64,000 nucleotides of DNA from JBCBKU01 sp965267475 (GTDB taxonomy: Bacteria; Pseudomonadota; Alphaproteobacteria; Rhodobacterales; Rhodobacteraceae). Made by a program: the position numbers and the translations under genes. The notes below the pieces were generated by a model, which worked only from the letters and a program-made list of their open reading frames with translations, was not told the origin of the DNA and did not search any database. Where the stretch lies: positions 2,232,001-2,296,000 of the forward strand of contig OZ254079.1 of assembly GCA_965267475.1 (NCBI GenBank), read 5' to 3'. Every line of letters starts with the position of its first letter. The stretch's first letter is position 1. Shown here one piece after another: positions 34,966 to 43,213 of the stretch.

Positions 34966-35616
34966 TCATGGGCGCACGACGTCCGCAAGGGCCGCAAGGG
35001 CTGGTGCCCCTTCCGAGATGGCGGCGAAAACGTCCGGCCGATGCAGCGCCAACACTCTGAGATCGCCAGCAATTTCTCGGGCGTAAGGGCGCAGAAACTC
35101 TATATCCATACCCGTGGCCAGCAAGAGATCGGCAAAGGCCAGCCGATCCGGCGCCTCACCCACGCTATGGGGTGCAAGGCGCCAAGACGTTTCAAGCGCG
35201 CGCAGAGCGGCGCCCTCATTCCCGGCGAGCAGCTCTGCCCAGGCAAGTCCCGTCCAGGCCGCGGCCCGCCCGGGCGCATAACGCAGGCTTTCGCGAAAAT
35301 GGTGCGCCGCCTGATCCAGGCCATCGGCCAGCGTTGCTGTGCTTTCGGTCGCCGTGGTCACCTCGGGCGCGGCATCGGCCTGAAGAAAGCCATAGCCCGT
35401 TTGGTAATGATAGATCCCCAAGTTGTAGTGGCCCGGCCCATGGGCCAGACGCCAGTCACCGGTGACGCCATTTGTCCTGAGATCCGTGTTCAGCGCCGGC
35501 GATTGTGCGACAACCAACACCAAGGCGGCCCCGCCGACGCACAGGCACCCCGCGAAGGCAAGCGTCGCGACCAGATTGGACAGCCGCAAGGGTGCGCTTT
35601 TTATCGCGTCCATCAT
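34966..35616 (-). CDS. Membrane-anchored TPR-like protein in the exopolysaccharide locus
   Basis: 216 residues from the ATG at 35616, which overlaps the phosphatase stop (ATGA). One N-terminal membrane segment (about 15-38), then YNLGIYHYQTGYGFLQAD and helical pairs such as HHFRESLRYAPGRAAAWTGLAWAELLAGNEGAALRALETSWRLAP, which follow the tetratricopeptide pattern of a periplasmic scaffold. No catalytic motif. Forms a two-gene operon with the phosphatase. It may help assemble the polysaccharide export complex, judging only from position. Confidence 0.75.
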   Translation of the reverse strand: MMDAIKSAPLRLSNLVATLAFAGCLCVGGAALVLVVAQSPALNTDLRTNGVTGDWRLAHGPGHYNLGIYHYQTGYGFLQADAAPEVTTATESTATLADGLDQAAHHFRESLRYAPGRAAAWTGLAWAELLAGNEGAALRALETSWRLAPHSVGEAPDRLAFADLLLATGMDIEFLRPYAREIAGDLRVLALHRPDVFAAISEGAPALAALADVVRP

Positions 35617-36380
35617 GGGGCGCTCTCGCGCGGTGCAGTCAAGAAGCCGAGCTCTCGGTCCAAACGCACCGCCGTCAGCCGGCCAGTATGATAGGCGCCC
35701 GTATCTACACAGATCCGTCCTTGAAGCGCGACCGGTTCGGCCCCGTCGAAATGGCCATGTACGACAAGTTGTCCCGGGATCGGGTCGGCTGCCAGGAACT
35801 CCGGATGGCCCCAAAGCATCGCTTGCGGATCGTCGCGTTCCACCGGCATGCGGGGGTTCACTCCCGCGTGGCAGAAGACGACCTTGCGCGACCGATAAGA
35901 CAAGGGCAGGGCGCGCAGAAAGGCCACATGCGGACCCATCGCGTCCGACAACGCATCGCGCAACCGCGCCAGGCTTTCCGGATCGGTCGCCTCTGGCTTG
36001 GTCAGCCCGTAGCTGGCCAGCGTCTGGACAGCCCCAAAGCCCAGCCATCTGCGTCCGGCCACGGGATCGTCCAGAAACTCAAGCATTGCGGTCTCGTGAT
36101 TGCCCCGCAAAAAAATCAGATTCTCATTGCCGGACCCGGCAAGACGCAGGCAGGTATCCAGCACGTCCCGGCTGTTGTCGCCGCGATCAATATAGTCCCC
36201 AAGGAAAACGATTTGGGTCCGCCGCCCGTCGGCCCGTTGCGATCCGTCTTCCGCGATTTGGCTCAGAAGATCGATCAGCAGGTCATGGCACCCATGGATG
36301 TCGCCGATGGCGTAAATCCTTTTGTCCGCCGCAAGAGGGGGGGCAATCGGCGGACCTTCGGTGGGGCGGTGATGAAACAT
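35613..36380 (-). CDS. Metallophosphoesterase (PPP-type serine/threonine phosphatase-like)
   Basis: 255 residues with the full calcineurin-like metal set: YAIGDIHGCHDLL (GDxHG), FLGDYIDRGDNSRDVL (GDxVDRG), LIFLRGNHETAMLEFL (GNHE), then VFCHAGVNP and VVHGHF. Such proteins are PPP-family protein phosphatases or Ap4A-hydrolase-like. In front of a Wza-like gene and near a BY-kinase it could act on phosphorylated export proteins, but PPP enzymes usually act on Ser/Thr. Cytoplasmic; no signal peptide. The 217-base region upstream to the wza-like gene carries a CtrA-type box. Confidence 0.88.
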   Translation of the reverse strand: MFHHRPTEGPPIAPPLAADKRIYAIGDIHGCHDLLIDLLSQIAEDGSQRADGRRTQIVFLGDYIDRGDNSRDVLDTCLRLAGSGNENLIFLRGNHETAMLEFLDDPVAGRRWLGFGAVQTLASYGLTKPEATDPESLARLRDALSDAMGPHVAFLRALPLSYRSRKVVFCHAGVNPRMPVERDDPQAMLWGHPEFLAADPIPGQLVVHGHFDGAEPVALQGRICVDTGAYHTGRLTAVRLDRELGFLTAPRESAP

Positions 36381-36451
36381 GGAACCCTCGGCAAAAGCGT
36401 GACGAAAGCGCGCAATTCCGCGCGATCATGGTTAATGTGCCGCGAACATCC

Positions 36452-36466
36452 TTAAGAGCATGTTAA
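36452..36466. promoter_or_regulatory. CtrA-type box upstream of the wza-like gene
   Basis: TTAA (36452-36455), seven bases, TTAA (36463-36466) followed by C: a perfect match to the CtrA full-site consensus TTAA-N7-TTAA(C). It lies 132 bases before the GTG start of the wza-like gene and 72 bases before the divergent phosphatase start. Confidence 0.6.
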
Positions 36467-36597
36467 CTCGTGAGATTTGCCTGTGGCCGGTGCCCCACAG
36501 AAACAATCCCATCCACAACCAAAGATTGATCGCGAATCAAATTGCGCGCACTATGCGAGAAACGGGCGACCCCAAAAAAACAATTCGAGGCAGTGCG

Positions 36598-37755
36598 GTG
36601 ATCCGGAAATCCATCCTTTGGGGCCTTATGGTCTCACTTGCCGCGTGTACCGGGGGCGGGCCGCGTACGACCTCGGTCCTGAATGCGCCCAATGCGACGC
36701 TGGTCGCGCGCGATGTGGCCGATCCTTACGTGGTGATTGACGTCGATCAGGCCGTTGCCGGGGCGGTGACCCAGGCGTTCCGTGCCGAGCCGGTGGCGTT
36801 TTTCGAAAGCGGCGCGCCGGGACGGTTGGTGATCGGTCTCGGTGATACAGTCCAGGTGTCGATCGTGACCCAGTCTGATGCCGGGTTTGTCGATTTCAAC
36901 AACGCGGCGCTGGCGCCCTTGTCGAGCACGACTTTACCGCCACAAACCGTGCGGGAAGGCGGCACCATCAACATACCGCCGGTTGGGCGGATCCTGGCGA
37001 GCGGGAAAACCGTCGCCAGTCTGGAACATCTCCTCGAAGAGAAGCTGAGCGAAGTGCTGGTGGATCCCTCGGTGATCGTCCAACTGGTTGACCGCCGAAG
37101 CGCCCGCGCGACCATCGTCGGCGCGGTCGCAAACCCAGGCAGTATTGCATTGAATGAGGTCGACACCCGGCTGATCGACATTATTGCCGCCGCCGGCGGG
37201 CCGACCGCCCGCACGGAAGACTTGCAATTGACGCTCAGCCGGCGCGGACGCAGTGCTTCGGTCACGCTCGACCGTCTATTCCAGTCACCGGTTCTGAACG
37301 TCGCGGTCCGTCCTGGCGATGTGATTTCAATCGAAACCGCCGACCACAAGATCACTGTGCTCGGGGCAGGCGGGTTGAACGAAACCATCCGCTTTGATGA
37401 GCCTGGCGTGACGGTTGCCGATGCATTGGGCCGGGCAGGCGGTATCGACAATCGGCGCGCTGCAAGGCAGGGCGTCTTTCTCTATCGGCAGACGCCCAAG
37501 CCGCTGGTGTCCCGCCTTGGTGGCGAGGCGGAGCACATCCCGGGCGAGGCTGTTCCCACCGTTTACCGGTTTGACCTGCGTGAGCCGTCCATGCTGTTTG
37601 CGGCCAACGCATTTGACGTGGCCGATGGTGACGTCCTTTATATTTCCGACAACATCGCGGAAGAGGTCAACGCGGTCGTCAGCGCGGTCACGACCTTCGT
37701 TCCTGCCCCGGCCGAGTTTGTGCGTGACGTGACATTCGGCGACCCGACGCCTTAA
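36598..37755 (+). CDS. Polysaccharide export outer-membrane lipoprotein (Wza-like)
   Basis: 385 residues from the GTG at 36598, which has GAGG at 36587-36590 and gives a lipoprotein signal: MIRKSILWGLMVSLAAC with lipobox LAAC. A long reading from further upstream lacks this. Poly_export domain: VIGLGDTVQVSIV, REGGTINIPPVGRILASGKTVASLEHLLEEKLSEVLVDPSVIVQLVDRRS, then SLBB domains (ATIVGAVANPGSIALNE; ITVLGAGGLNETIRFDEPGVTVADALGRAGG). Forms the outer-membrane channel for the polymer, contacting the Wzc-like protein. Confidence 0.92.
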   Translation: MIRKSILWGLMVSLAACTGGGPRTTSVLNAPNATLVARDVADPYVVIDVDQAVAGAVTQAFRAEPVAFFESGAPGRLVIGLGDTVQVSIVTQSDAGFVDFNNAALAPLSSTTLPPQTVREGGTINIPPVGRILASGKTVASLEHLLEEKLSEVLVDPSVIVQLVDRRSARATIVGAVANPGSIALNEVDTRLIDIIAAAGGPTARTEDLQLTLSRRGRSASVTLDRLFQSPVLNVAVRPGDVISIETADHKITVLGAGGLNETIRFDEPGVTVADALGRAGGIDNRRAARQGVFLYRQTPKPLVSRLGGEAEHIPGEAVPTVYRFDLREPSMLFAANAFDVADGDVLYISDNIAEEVNAVVSAVTTFVPAPAEFVRDVTFGDPTP

Positions 37756-37798
37756 CCCTTTGCTCAATCTTCGCATAAGGTTTGCCACAATTCTTAAA

Positions 37799-37813
37799 TT
37801 AACGCCCCCTTAA
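37799..37813. promoter_or_regulatory. CtrA-type box upstream of the sugar transferase gene
   Basis: TTAA (37799-37802), seven bases CGCCCCC, TTAA (37810-37813) followed by CC: perfect match to TTAA-N7-TTAAC. It is 53 bases before the sugar transferase ATG at 37866, a usual position for a CtrA-controlled promoter, in an A+T-rich gap of 110 bases. Confidence 0.65.
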
Positions 37814-37865
37814 CCAGCGTGCGCAATAGCATCGGGAAAGTAACCTTTTGCAGTGTGCGTCCCTG

Positions 37866-38546
37866 ATGAAGCTAGAAGCGTTTCCGGTCGAGTTTTCAAA
37901 GACCGATCCGTCCTTTTCCCCGGTCCGACCCGAAGTGGCTGCCCCAAATTGGGATCCGGGATTTCATTGGTTCAAACGATGCTGCGACATCGGGTTCGCT
38001 CTTTTCGCGCTGCCCATCATTGCCGCGCTTGCGGCCATTCTGCTTCTGATCAATCCGCTGGCCAACCGGGGGTCGCTGTTCTTTCGGCAAACGCGCATGG
38101 GGCAGGGCGGGCGCAAGTTTAAGGTCTGGAAGTTTCGGACCATGATGGCAGCCGATCCCAGGGCGGCGCGGTCCTTCGATGCCCCGCTTGAAGAAGACCG
38201 GGTGACGCCTTTGGGCGCGCTTCTGCGCCGGTCGCGCCTGGATGAATTGCCGAACTTTCTGAATGTCCTTGCCGGCGACATGAGCCTTGTCGGTCCCCGT
38301 CCGGACCTTTTCGAACATGCGGATGCCTATTGCAGCATTGTCCCCGGATACGCCGCGCGGCTTCGCGTGCGCCCGGGCATTACCGGCCTGGCCCAGATTC
38401 GCGGCGGCTATGCCGATACGATCGACGCGGTGCACAGAAAGGCCCGGTTCGATCAGATCTATGTGCGGCATGCCGGGTTCCGGCTGGATACGCATATTAT
38501 CATCGCGACCCTCGGCATCATGATCACGGGTTTCGGCGCCAAGTGA
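37866..38546 (+). CDS. Undecaprenyl-phosphate sugar phosphotransferase (initiating, WcaJ/ExoY-type)
   Basis: 226 residues from the ATG at 37866; a TTG at 37848 is the alternative. One membrane segment (about 42-63, IGFALFALPIIAALAAILLLI) then the bacterial sugar transferase domain: FFRQTRMGQGGRKFKVWKFRTM, LLRRSRLDELPNFLNVLAGDMSLVGPRPDL, YAARLRVRPGITGLAQIRG. Short ExoY-like form lacking the N-terminal four-helix domain of WbaP. Transfers the first sugar-1-phosphate to undecaprenyl phosphate, starting the repeat unit. First gene of the eleven-gene run to 48681. Confidence 0.95.
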   Translation: MKLEAFPVEFSKTDPSFSPVRPEVAAPNWDPGFHWFKRCCDIGFALFALPIIAALAAILLLINPLANRGSLFFRQTRMGQGGRKFKVWKFRTMMAADPRAARSFDAPLEEDRVTPLGALLRRSRLDELPNFLNVLAGDMSLVGPRPDLFEHADAYCSIVPGYAARLRVRPGITGLAQIRGGYADTIDAVHRKARFDQIYVRHAGFRLDTHIIIATLGIMITGFGAK

Positions 38547-39877
38547 ATCGCCAGGCACCCGATAGCATCGCGCACCGGATCTGGTCGGGTGCCAGCTGGA
38601 CCGTCCTCGGGGCCGGGGCCGGGCGATTGGCATATCTCGGTGCGATGGTTCTGGCGGCGCGGGAATTGGGGCAGGGCGGTTTCGGCGCACTTGCCTTCAT
38701 ACAGTCCACGCTTGGCGTGCTCGGGCTGATGGCGGGCCTTGGGCTTGGCGTGACATTGACGCGATTTGTCTCGGCCCATCGCAGATCTGATCCGGCGCGG
38801 GCAAGTCGCATTCTGGGCCTCGTCTGGCGCCTTGCTGCGGTCACCGTTGCGTTGGCGGCAAGTGGCCTTGTTCTCGCGACGCCCTGGATGTCGATGCGAA
38901 TTGCCACGGATGTGGATTCGACCGGCCTTGCGCAAGGACTGGTCTGGGGCGCCGGGTTGATGGCCCTGACAACGATCCGAGGCCTTCAGGACGGATTGCT
39001 GCACGGGTTCGAAGCTTTTCGCGCCACCGCAGGGCTCCGGTTGACCGAAGGGATCGGTGCTTTGGTGGCAGTCCCCATCTTAAGCGCGTCCTTTGGCGTG
39101 GGCGGTGCCGTAGCCGGGTTGGCGTCAGGCACCTTGGTTGCCGCGGCCGCCGGAGGGTTGATCGCAGGTCGCCACCTCCGCAGCCATGGCATGTCGGCCC
39201 TCGGGATGGGCTGGCGGTCGGAACTGCCGGTTCTGTTCTCCTTCAGCGCGCCTCATCTCTTGGCAAGTCTTGCGGCGCTGCCGACGCTTTGGCTTGCCAT
39301 GCTTTGGCTTGCAACCTCGGCGAATGGGCTAGAGGCTGTGGGGCTTTACGGGGCAGCGTATCAATGGCACGGGCCGCTGATTTTTGCGCCCACGGCGCTG
39401 GCCTCGGCGGCACTGCCAGTCTTCGTGCGTTGTGCCGCGCGTCGAAACGGGAGGTTTCTGTCGGCATTCGGGGGAACAGCCTTTGCCGCGCTTCTGCTGT
39501 CTGCCGTGCCTGCGGCCTTCCTTGTTGTCTTTCGCGACCCGATCCTGGGGGTCTATGGCCCGGGTTTTGAAGCCGCATCGGGCGCCCTCATATGGTTGGC
39601 CCTTGCGGCCCCGGCCCATGCGATATCGAAGCTGGCATCCCATGCGCTTCTCGCACTTGACCGGGCCTGGTTGGTGTTGGTTCTGAACGCGGTCTGGGCC
39701 GCCGTTCTTATGGGCGGTGCCTGGGTTTGGATCCCTGCCCAGGGCGCAACAGGGCTCGCCGCGGCGTTTTGCCTGGCCTATGGCGTGCTGGCCATTGCCG
39801 CAACGGCCTGCGTCCTCGGTGTCTCGGCGCCGGAGCGGCGCCGGATGGCGGCCTTTGCCGCGGGGTCGAGCGCGTGA
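38543..39877 (+). CDS. Oligosaccharide flippase (Wzx-like, MATE/MVF superfamily)
   Basis: 444 residues from the GTG at 38543, overlapping the previous stop as GTGA. Twelve or more hydrophobic segments; the N-terminal RIWSGASWTVLGAGAGRLAYLGAMVLAARELGQGGFGALAFIQSTLGVLGLMAGLGLGVTLTRFVSAHR pattern is typical of Wzx/RfbX proteins. Flips the undecaprenyl-linked repeat unit across the inner membrane. Coupled to the sugar transferase gene and to the following glycosyltransferase by 4-base overlaps. Confidence 0.9.
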   Translation: MNRQAPDSIAHRIWSGASWTVLGAGAGRLAYLGAMVLAARELGQGGFGALAFIQSTLGVLGLMAGLGLGVTLTRFVSAHRRSDPARASRILGLVWRLAAVTVALAASGLVLATPWMSMRIATDVDSTGLAQGLVWGAGLMALTTIRGLQDGLLHGFEAFRATAGLRLTEGIGALVAVPILSASFGVGGAVAGLASGTLVAAAAGGLIAGRHLRSHGMSALGMGWRSELPVLFSFSAPHLLASLAALPTLWLAMLWLATSANGLEAVGLYGAAYQWHGPLIFAPTALASAALPVFVRCAARRNGRFLSAFGGTAFAALLLSAVPAAFLVVFRDPILGVYGPGFEAASGALIWLALAAPAHAISKLASHALLALDRAWLVLVLNAVWAAVLMGGAWVWIPAQGATGLAAAFCLAYGVLAIAATACVLGVSAPERRRMAAFAAGSSA

Positions 39878-41136
39878 AGGATCTGATCGACCCCGGCCCC
39901 GAGATCGGACGGCCGCAGATGGTCCTGCCGCCCATTCAGGTGATACAGACCGGCGCGCGGCACGGCTATGCGATCCCCCGGCTGCTTGAGGCTGCCGGAT
40001 GCCTCGACCGGTTGGAAACCACGACAGCCTTCGCGGCTCCGCATGACGCGACGATCCCGCCCTGGATGCCGACCCGCTGGGAAAACGCCTGGCGCCGCCG
40101 CCGCCCCGGAATCGATGCCGGTCTGATGCGCCGTTCCTTCGTCGCGGATCTGGCGCGGCATGCAGCCCGGAAGGGCGGCGCGGGCCATATGGCGACCCGG
40201 GCCCTGCAAAACCGCATCCTTGGATGGGGCGCACGGCGCAGGGGACCGGGCAAGGCCCGCATCGCGCTTTCGGTCGATGGCGGCGGCGGCCCGAACTATC
40301 TGCGTTGGCTTAAGTCTCGTGGCCTGACGATCGTCGTGGACATCGCCGTCACCCCCCGTGCGGCTGCGGCCACCTGGGCCGCCCAAAGCGCGGCGCCGGA
40401 CTGGCCCGGACCGCGCCTTTCAGATGCAGAGGTGGCGCGCTTCAAGGGCCACTACCGCGCGCTTGTCGCCTTGGCCGACTGGGTGTTCTGCCCAAGCCCC
40501 GCCGTCCGGGATGATCTGTGCGACATGCCTGGCGCGCGGCCTGACCGCATTCGTGTCCTTCCTTATCCCCTGGCATTTAAGCCCGCGTCGCACAACGCGC
40601 CGGAACGTGGCCGGATCCTGTTCGTCGGGTCTGATCCCGTACGCAAGGGACTTCCCGAGACGATCCTCGCCGTCCAGCACCTGACGAGAACTGCCCCCGA
40701 ACTGAACGCGACGCTGACCATTGCCGGGCGACTGCCCAGCGCGGTGGCGGGTCTTGGGGTCCTTCGCGACGCCCACTTTCTCGGGCATATCGGCGCAGAT
40801 GAGATGCGGCGCCAATTGGCGCGCGCCGATCTTTTGGTTCTCCCGTCCCATGCCGAAGGGTTCCCTGCCGCTGCCATCGAAGCCATGGCGGCCGGTTTGC
40901 CGGTCGTTGCAACCCGGGAAAGCGGGGTGCCCATCGACCATGGTCGGAACGGCTTTTTGCTGGCGTCGCATGACCCGATAGAGCTTGCGAACCGGATCGC
41001 ACAGATTGTCCAGGACCGCACCTTGCGCAACCGCTTGTCCGAGGGCGCGCGCGCCACGTCGCATACCTATGCCCAGGCGCCGGTTGCGCGCCTTTGGCTG
41101 AAGGCTTTGGCCGAAGTGGCAGAGGGCGCAACATGA
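39874..41136 (+). CDS. Glycosyltransferase family 4 (GT-B fold)
   Basis: 420 residues from the GTG at 39874 overlapping the flippase stop. Retaining GT-B transferase: RILFVGSDPVRKGLPETILAVQHL (start of the C-terminal UDP-sugar domain), ARADLLVLPSHAEGFPAAAIEAMAAGLPVVATRESGVPI (the E-x7-E signature region) and NGFLLASHDPIELANRI. The N-terminal half is divergent and Arg-rich, with GARHGYAIPRLLEAAGCL near its start. Adds a sugar to the lipid-linked repeat unit at the cytoplasmic face. Donor and acceptor unknown. Confidence 0.9.
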   Translation: MKDLIDPGPEIGRPQMVLPPIQVIQTGARHGYAIPRLLEAAGCLDRLETTTAFAAPHDATIPPWMPTRWENAWRRRRPGIDAGLMRRSFVADLARHAARKGGAGHMATRALQNRILGWGARRRGPGKARIALSVDGGGGPNYLRWLKSRGLTIVVDIAVTPRAAAATWAAQSAAPDWPGPRLSDAEVARFKGHYRALVALADWVFCPSPAVRDDLCDMPGARPDRIRVLPYPLAFKPASHNAPERGRILFVGSDPVRKGLPETILAVQHLTRTAPELNATLTIAGRLPSAVAGLGVLRDAHFLGHIGADEMRRQLARADLLVLPSHAEGFPAAAIEAMAAGLPVVATRESGVPIDHGRNGFLLASHDPIELANRIAQIVQDRTLRNRLSEGARATSHTYAQAPVARLWLKALAEVAEGAT

Positions 41137-42455
41137 TCTTCGCGGCGATCCTTGTCCTGATCGCACTTGCTTTGGTGATGTGCGCTTCTACCCTGGCACA
41201 GTCCCGCCTTGGTGGCCTTTCGCTCCCGTTTCAGGCAGGGCTGATTACGCTGATTTGGCTTGTTCCCCAGCTTTTCGCGGCCGAAGCGGACCCGTCGCTC
41301 CCACGGCTTGGACTGGTCTTGATGGTGGGTCTCGCGATCCTGGCTCTCGCCGCCACCTGGATAGGGTGGAACGTCAGCGCGGTCCGTCTGGCGCCCGCAG
41401 ACCGGCTAAAATCGGCTTTCGAAGCGCAACTGCCCGCTTTGTTCTGGTCCGCTCTGGGCTTCACCCTGGTTGCGGTGGCAATCCAGGTCCTGATGTTTGC
41501 CCAGCCGGCATCGGCGCTTGCCGCGCGCCAACCGAGCGGTCTGATCACAATCCTTCGAACTTTCGCCGCGCTGAACCCGGTTGCCTTTGGCCTTGCGCTG
41601 ACGCTGTTCTTGCTGCGGCCCCAGTTTGTGACCGCTGCCATCCTGGTCTTGTCGCTTGCCGCGTTCGGACAAGAACTTGCAATCCAGATCAAGCGCACAT
41701 CTTTTTTTGAAATCGCGACCGCAAGTCTGCTGGCGCTCTATGCGGCGCGCGGTGTCACAGTGCCCCGGCGGGTTCAAATCACCGCGCTGCCGTGCGCGTT
41801 CCTATTCATCAATCTGATCCACGAGGTGCGCCGGCGATCTGGTTACCGAGTCGGAGAGGACGGCAGCCTTGAACTGGCCCGCCCGAACTTCGCCGATCTT
41901 TCTGATCTGGACTGGATCAGTGTCGGGCAGGCGCGTGCCTCGACAAGTTATTTCGAAGTCACCAATGGGGTTTTGACACTCCAGCATCTGTTCGAAACCG
42001 GGATATTTGGCTGGGGGCGGGTTTTGTGGAACGGTTTCGTGTTCCGCTGGGTGCCGGGGCAGTTTGTCGGGGCCGAAACGAAAGCCGGTCTGACATTCGA
42101 CATGACCGCAACGACCGAGATTGTTGCCCAGGCCGGGTTCGCCTGGAAGCTCGGCACGACAACCACGGGCTTTACCCAGCCTTTCGCCGATTTTGCCATC
42201 TTTGGCGTACTGGTCTTTCTGGCAAACGCACTTCTTGCGGGTGCCGTGTTCCGCCGTGCCCTGTCGGGGGATCTTGTGGCCTTTGCCTTGGCGGCCCCGA
42301 TCCTGTCGGCCGCGGTGGTCAGCCTGACGCATGATGGCTATGCGCTGGCGTTCTCGCTGCCGCTGCTTTGCATCGCAGGGCTTGGTCTGTCGCGGCTGTT
42401 CCGAAGCCATCCGGCGCAACGCGTCCTCCCGGCGGCAGGCGAGGTGACATCATGA
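41133..42455 (+). CDS. Second Wzy-like membrane protein (putative repeat-unit polymerase)
   Basis: 440 residues, 10-12 hydrophobic segments, ATG at 41133 in ATGA overlap with the upstream gene. The large loop (about residues 235-345: VRRRSGYRVGEDGSLELARPNFADLSDLDWISVGQARASTSYF and GWGRVLWNGFVFRWVPGQFVGAETKAG) is between helices as in Wzy proteins, but the HNSFLE-type ligase motif is absent. Its place between a glycosyltransferase and modification genes, beside a flippase, makes it the best candidate for the locus polymerase; the protein at 30815 would then be a ligase or a second polymerase. Confidence 0.7.
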   Translation: MIFAAILVLIALALVMCASTLAQSRLGGLSLPFQAGLITLIWLVPQLFAAEADPSLPRLGLVLMVGLAILALAATWIGWNVSAVRLAPADRLKSAFEAQLPALFWSALGFTLVAVAIQVLMFAQPASALAARQPSGLITILRTFAALNPVAFGLALTLFLLRPQFVTAAILVLSLAAFGQELAIQIKRTSFFEIATASLLALYAARGVTVPRRVQITALPCAFLFINLIHEVRRRSGYRVGEDGSLELARPNFADLSDLDWISVGQARASTSYFEVTNGVLTLQHLFETGIFGWGRVLWNGFVFRWVPGQFVGAETKAGLTFDMTATTEIVAQAGFAWKLGTTTTGFTQPFADFAIFGVLVFLANALLAGAVFRRALSGDLVAFALAAPILSAAVVSLTHDGYALAFSLPLLCIAGLGLSRLFRSHPAQRVLPAAGEVTS

Positions 42456-43213
42456 CATCCGCAAATATCGCATCACCGCCAATTCTGCGCCGTTACGTTG
42501 CGGCGCATCCCGCCTTGTACCGCGTCGCGGCGGCGGTGCGCGGGCACGGTCAGCTTGTGCGGTCGGGCGACGATATCGTGATCGACGGCTTTCCGCGCAG
42601 CGCCAATTCGACTGCCGAGGCGGCGTTTCGGCTCGCTCAAGGGGGGCGTCCCCTTCGTCTGGCGCATCATTGCCATGCGCCCGCCCAGTTTCTTCTTGCT
42701 GCAAGACTGAATGTCCCGGCGATCCTTCTGCTGCGGGCACCGGACGGTGCGGTCCTGTCCGCGGCCGAGGCTCATGGGCCCGGAACCAGCCTTAAGCGGC
42801 TCTACCGCGACTATATCGCCTTCCATCGGCCGCTTGTCGGTCGGGAGGCGGATTTCGTCATCGCTCCGTTCGAAGAGGTCACGCGTGATTTCGGCGCCGC
42901 CGTGCTGCGCCTGAATGACCGCTTCGGGTGCCGGTTCGCTCCGCCGGAAGCGGGAGAAGAATTCGCTCTTCGAGTTGCCGCGCTGCGCGACCAGCTAAGC
43001 GAGGCGCGCACCGGTCAGGTCCCCAGATACAGCCGGAACCGTCACGCCACGTTTCAGGCGGCCCGCGCTGAGCGTCGGATTGCCTTGGCAGCGGCCCAGC
43101 GCCACCCCGGCCTGGCCCGGCTGCGCGACAAGGCGACCCGGCTTCATGCCGCTCTCATGACCCGCCACGCAGCGGCCATGTCTTCGGTGCTGGAAGCGAG
43201 GCATGCGGCATGA
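42452..43213 (+). CDS. Sulfotransferase-like protein
   Basis: 253 residues from the ATG at 42452 (ATGA overlap). Near the N-terminus IVIDGFPRSANSTAEAAF (residues 42-59) resembles the PAPS 5'-phosphosulfate binding loop of sulfotransferases (P-R-S-G/A-T/N-S). A stretch ILLLRAPDGAVLSAAEAH corresponds to the 3'-phosphate region (LxRxPxxxxxS), and YRDYIAFHRPLVG follows as in the family. If active, it would sulfate a sugar of the exopolysaccharide or a lipid-linked intermediate. No PAPS synthesis gene is in the window. Confidence 0.7.
   Translation: MTSANIASPPILRRYVAAHPALYRVAAAVRGHGQLVRSGDDIVIDGFPRSANSTAEAAFRLAQGGRPLRLAHHCHAPAQFLLAARLNVPAILLLRAPDGAVLSAAEAHGPGTSLKRLYRDYIAFHRPLVGREADFVIAPFEEVTRDFGAAVLRLNDRFGCRFAPPEAGEEFALRVAALRDQLSEARTGQVPRYSRNRHATFQAARAERRIALAAAQRHPGLARLRDKATRLHAALMTRHAAAMSSVLEARHAA

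Noticed and set aside
34966..36048. 360-residue reading of the TPR-like gene
   Set aside because: Its first 145 residues overlap the phosphatase in another frame; the ATG at 35616 in ATGA overlap with the phosphatase stop is the natural start.
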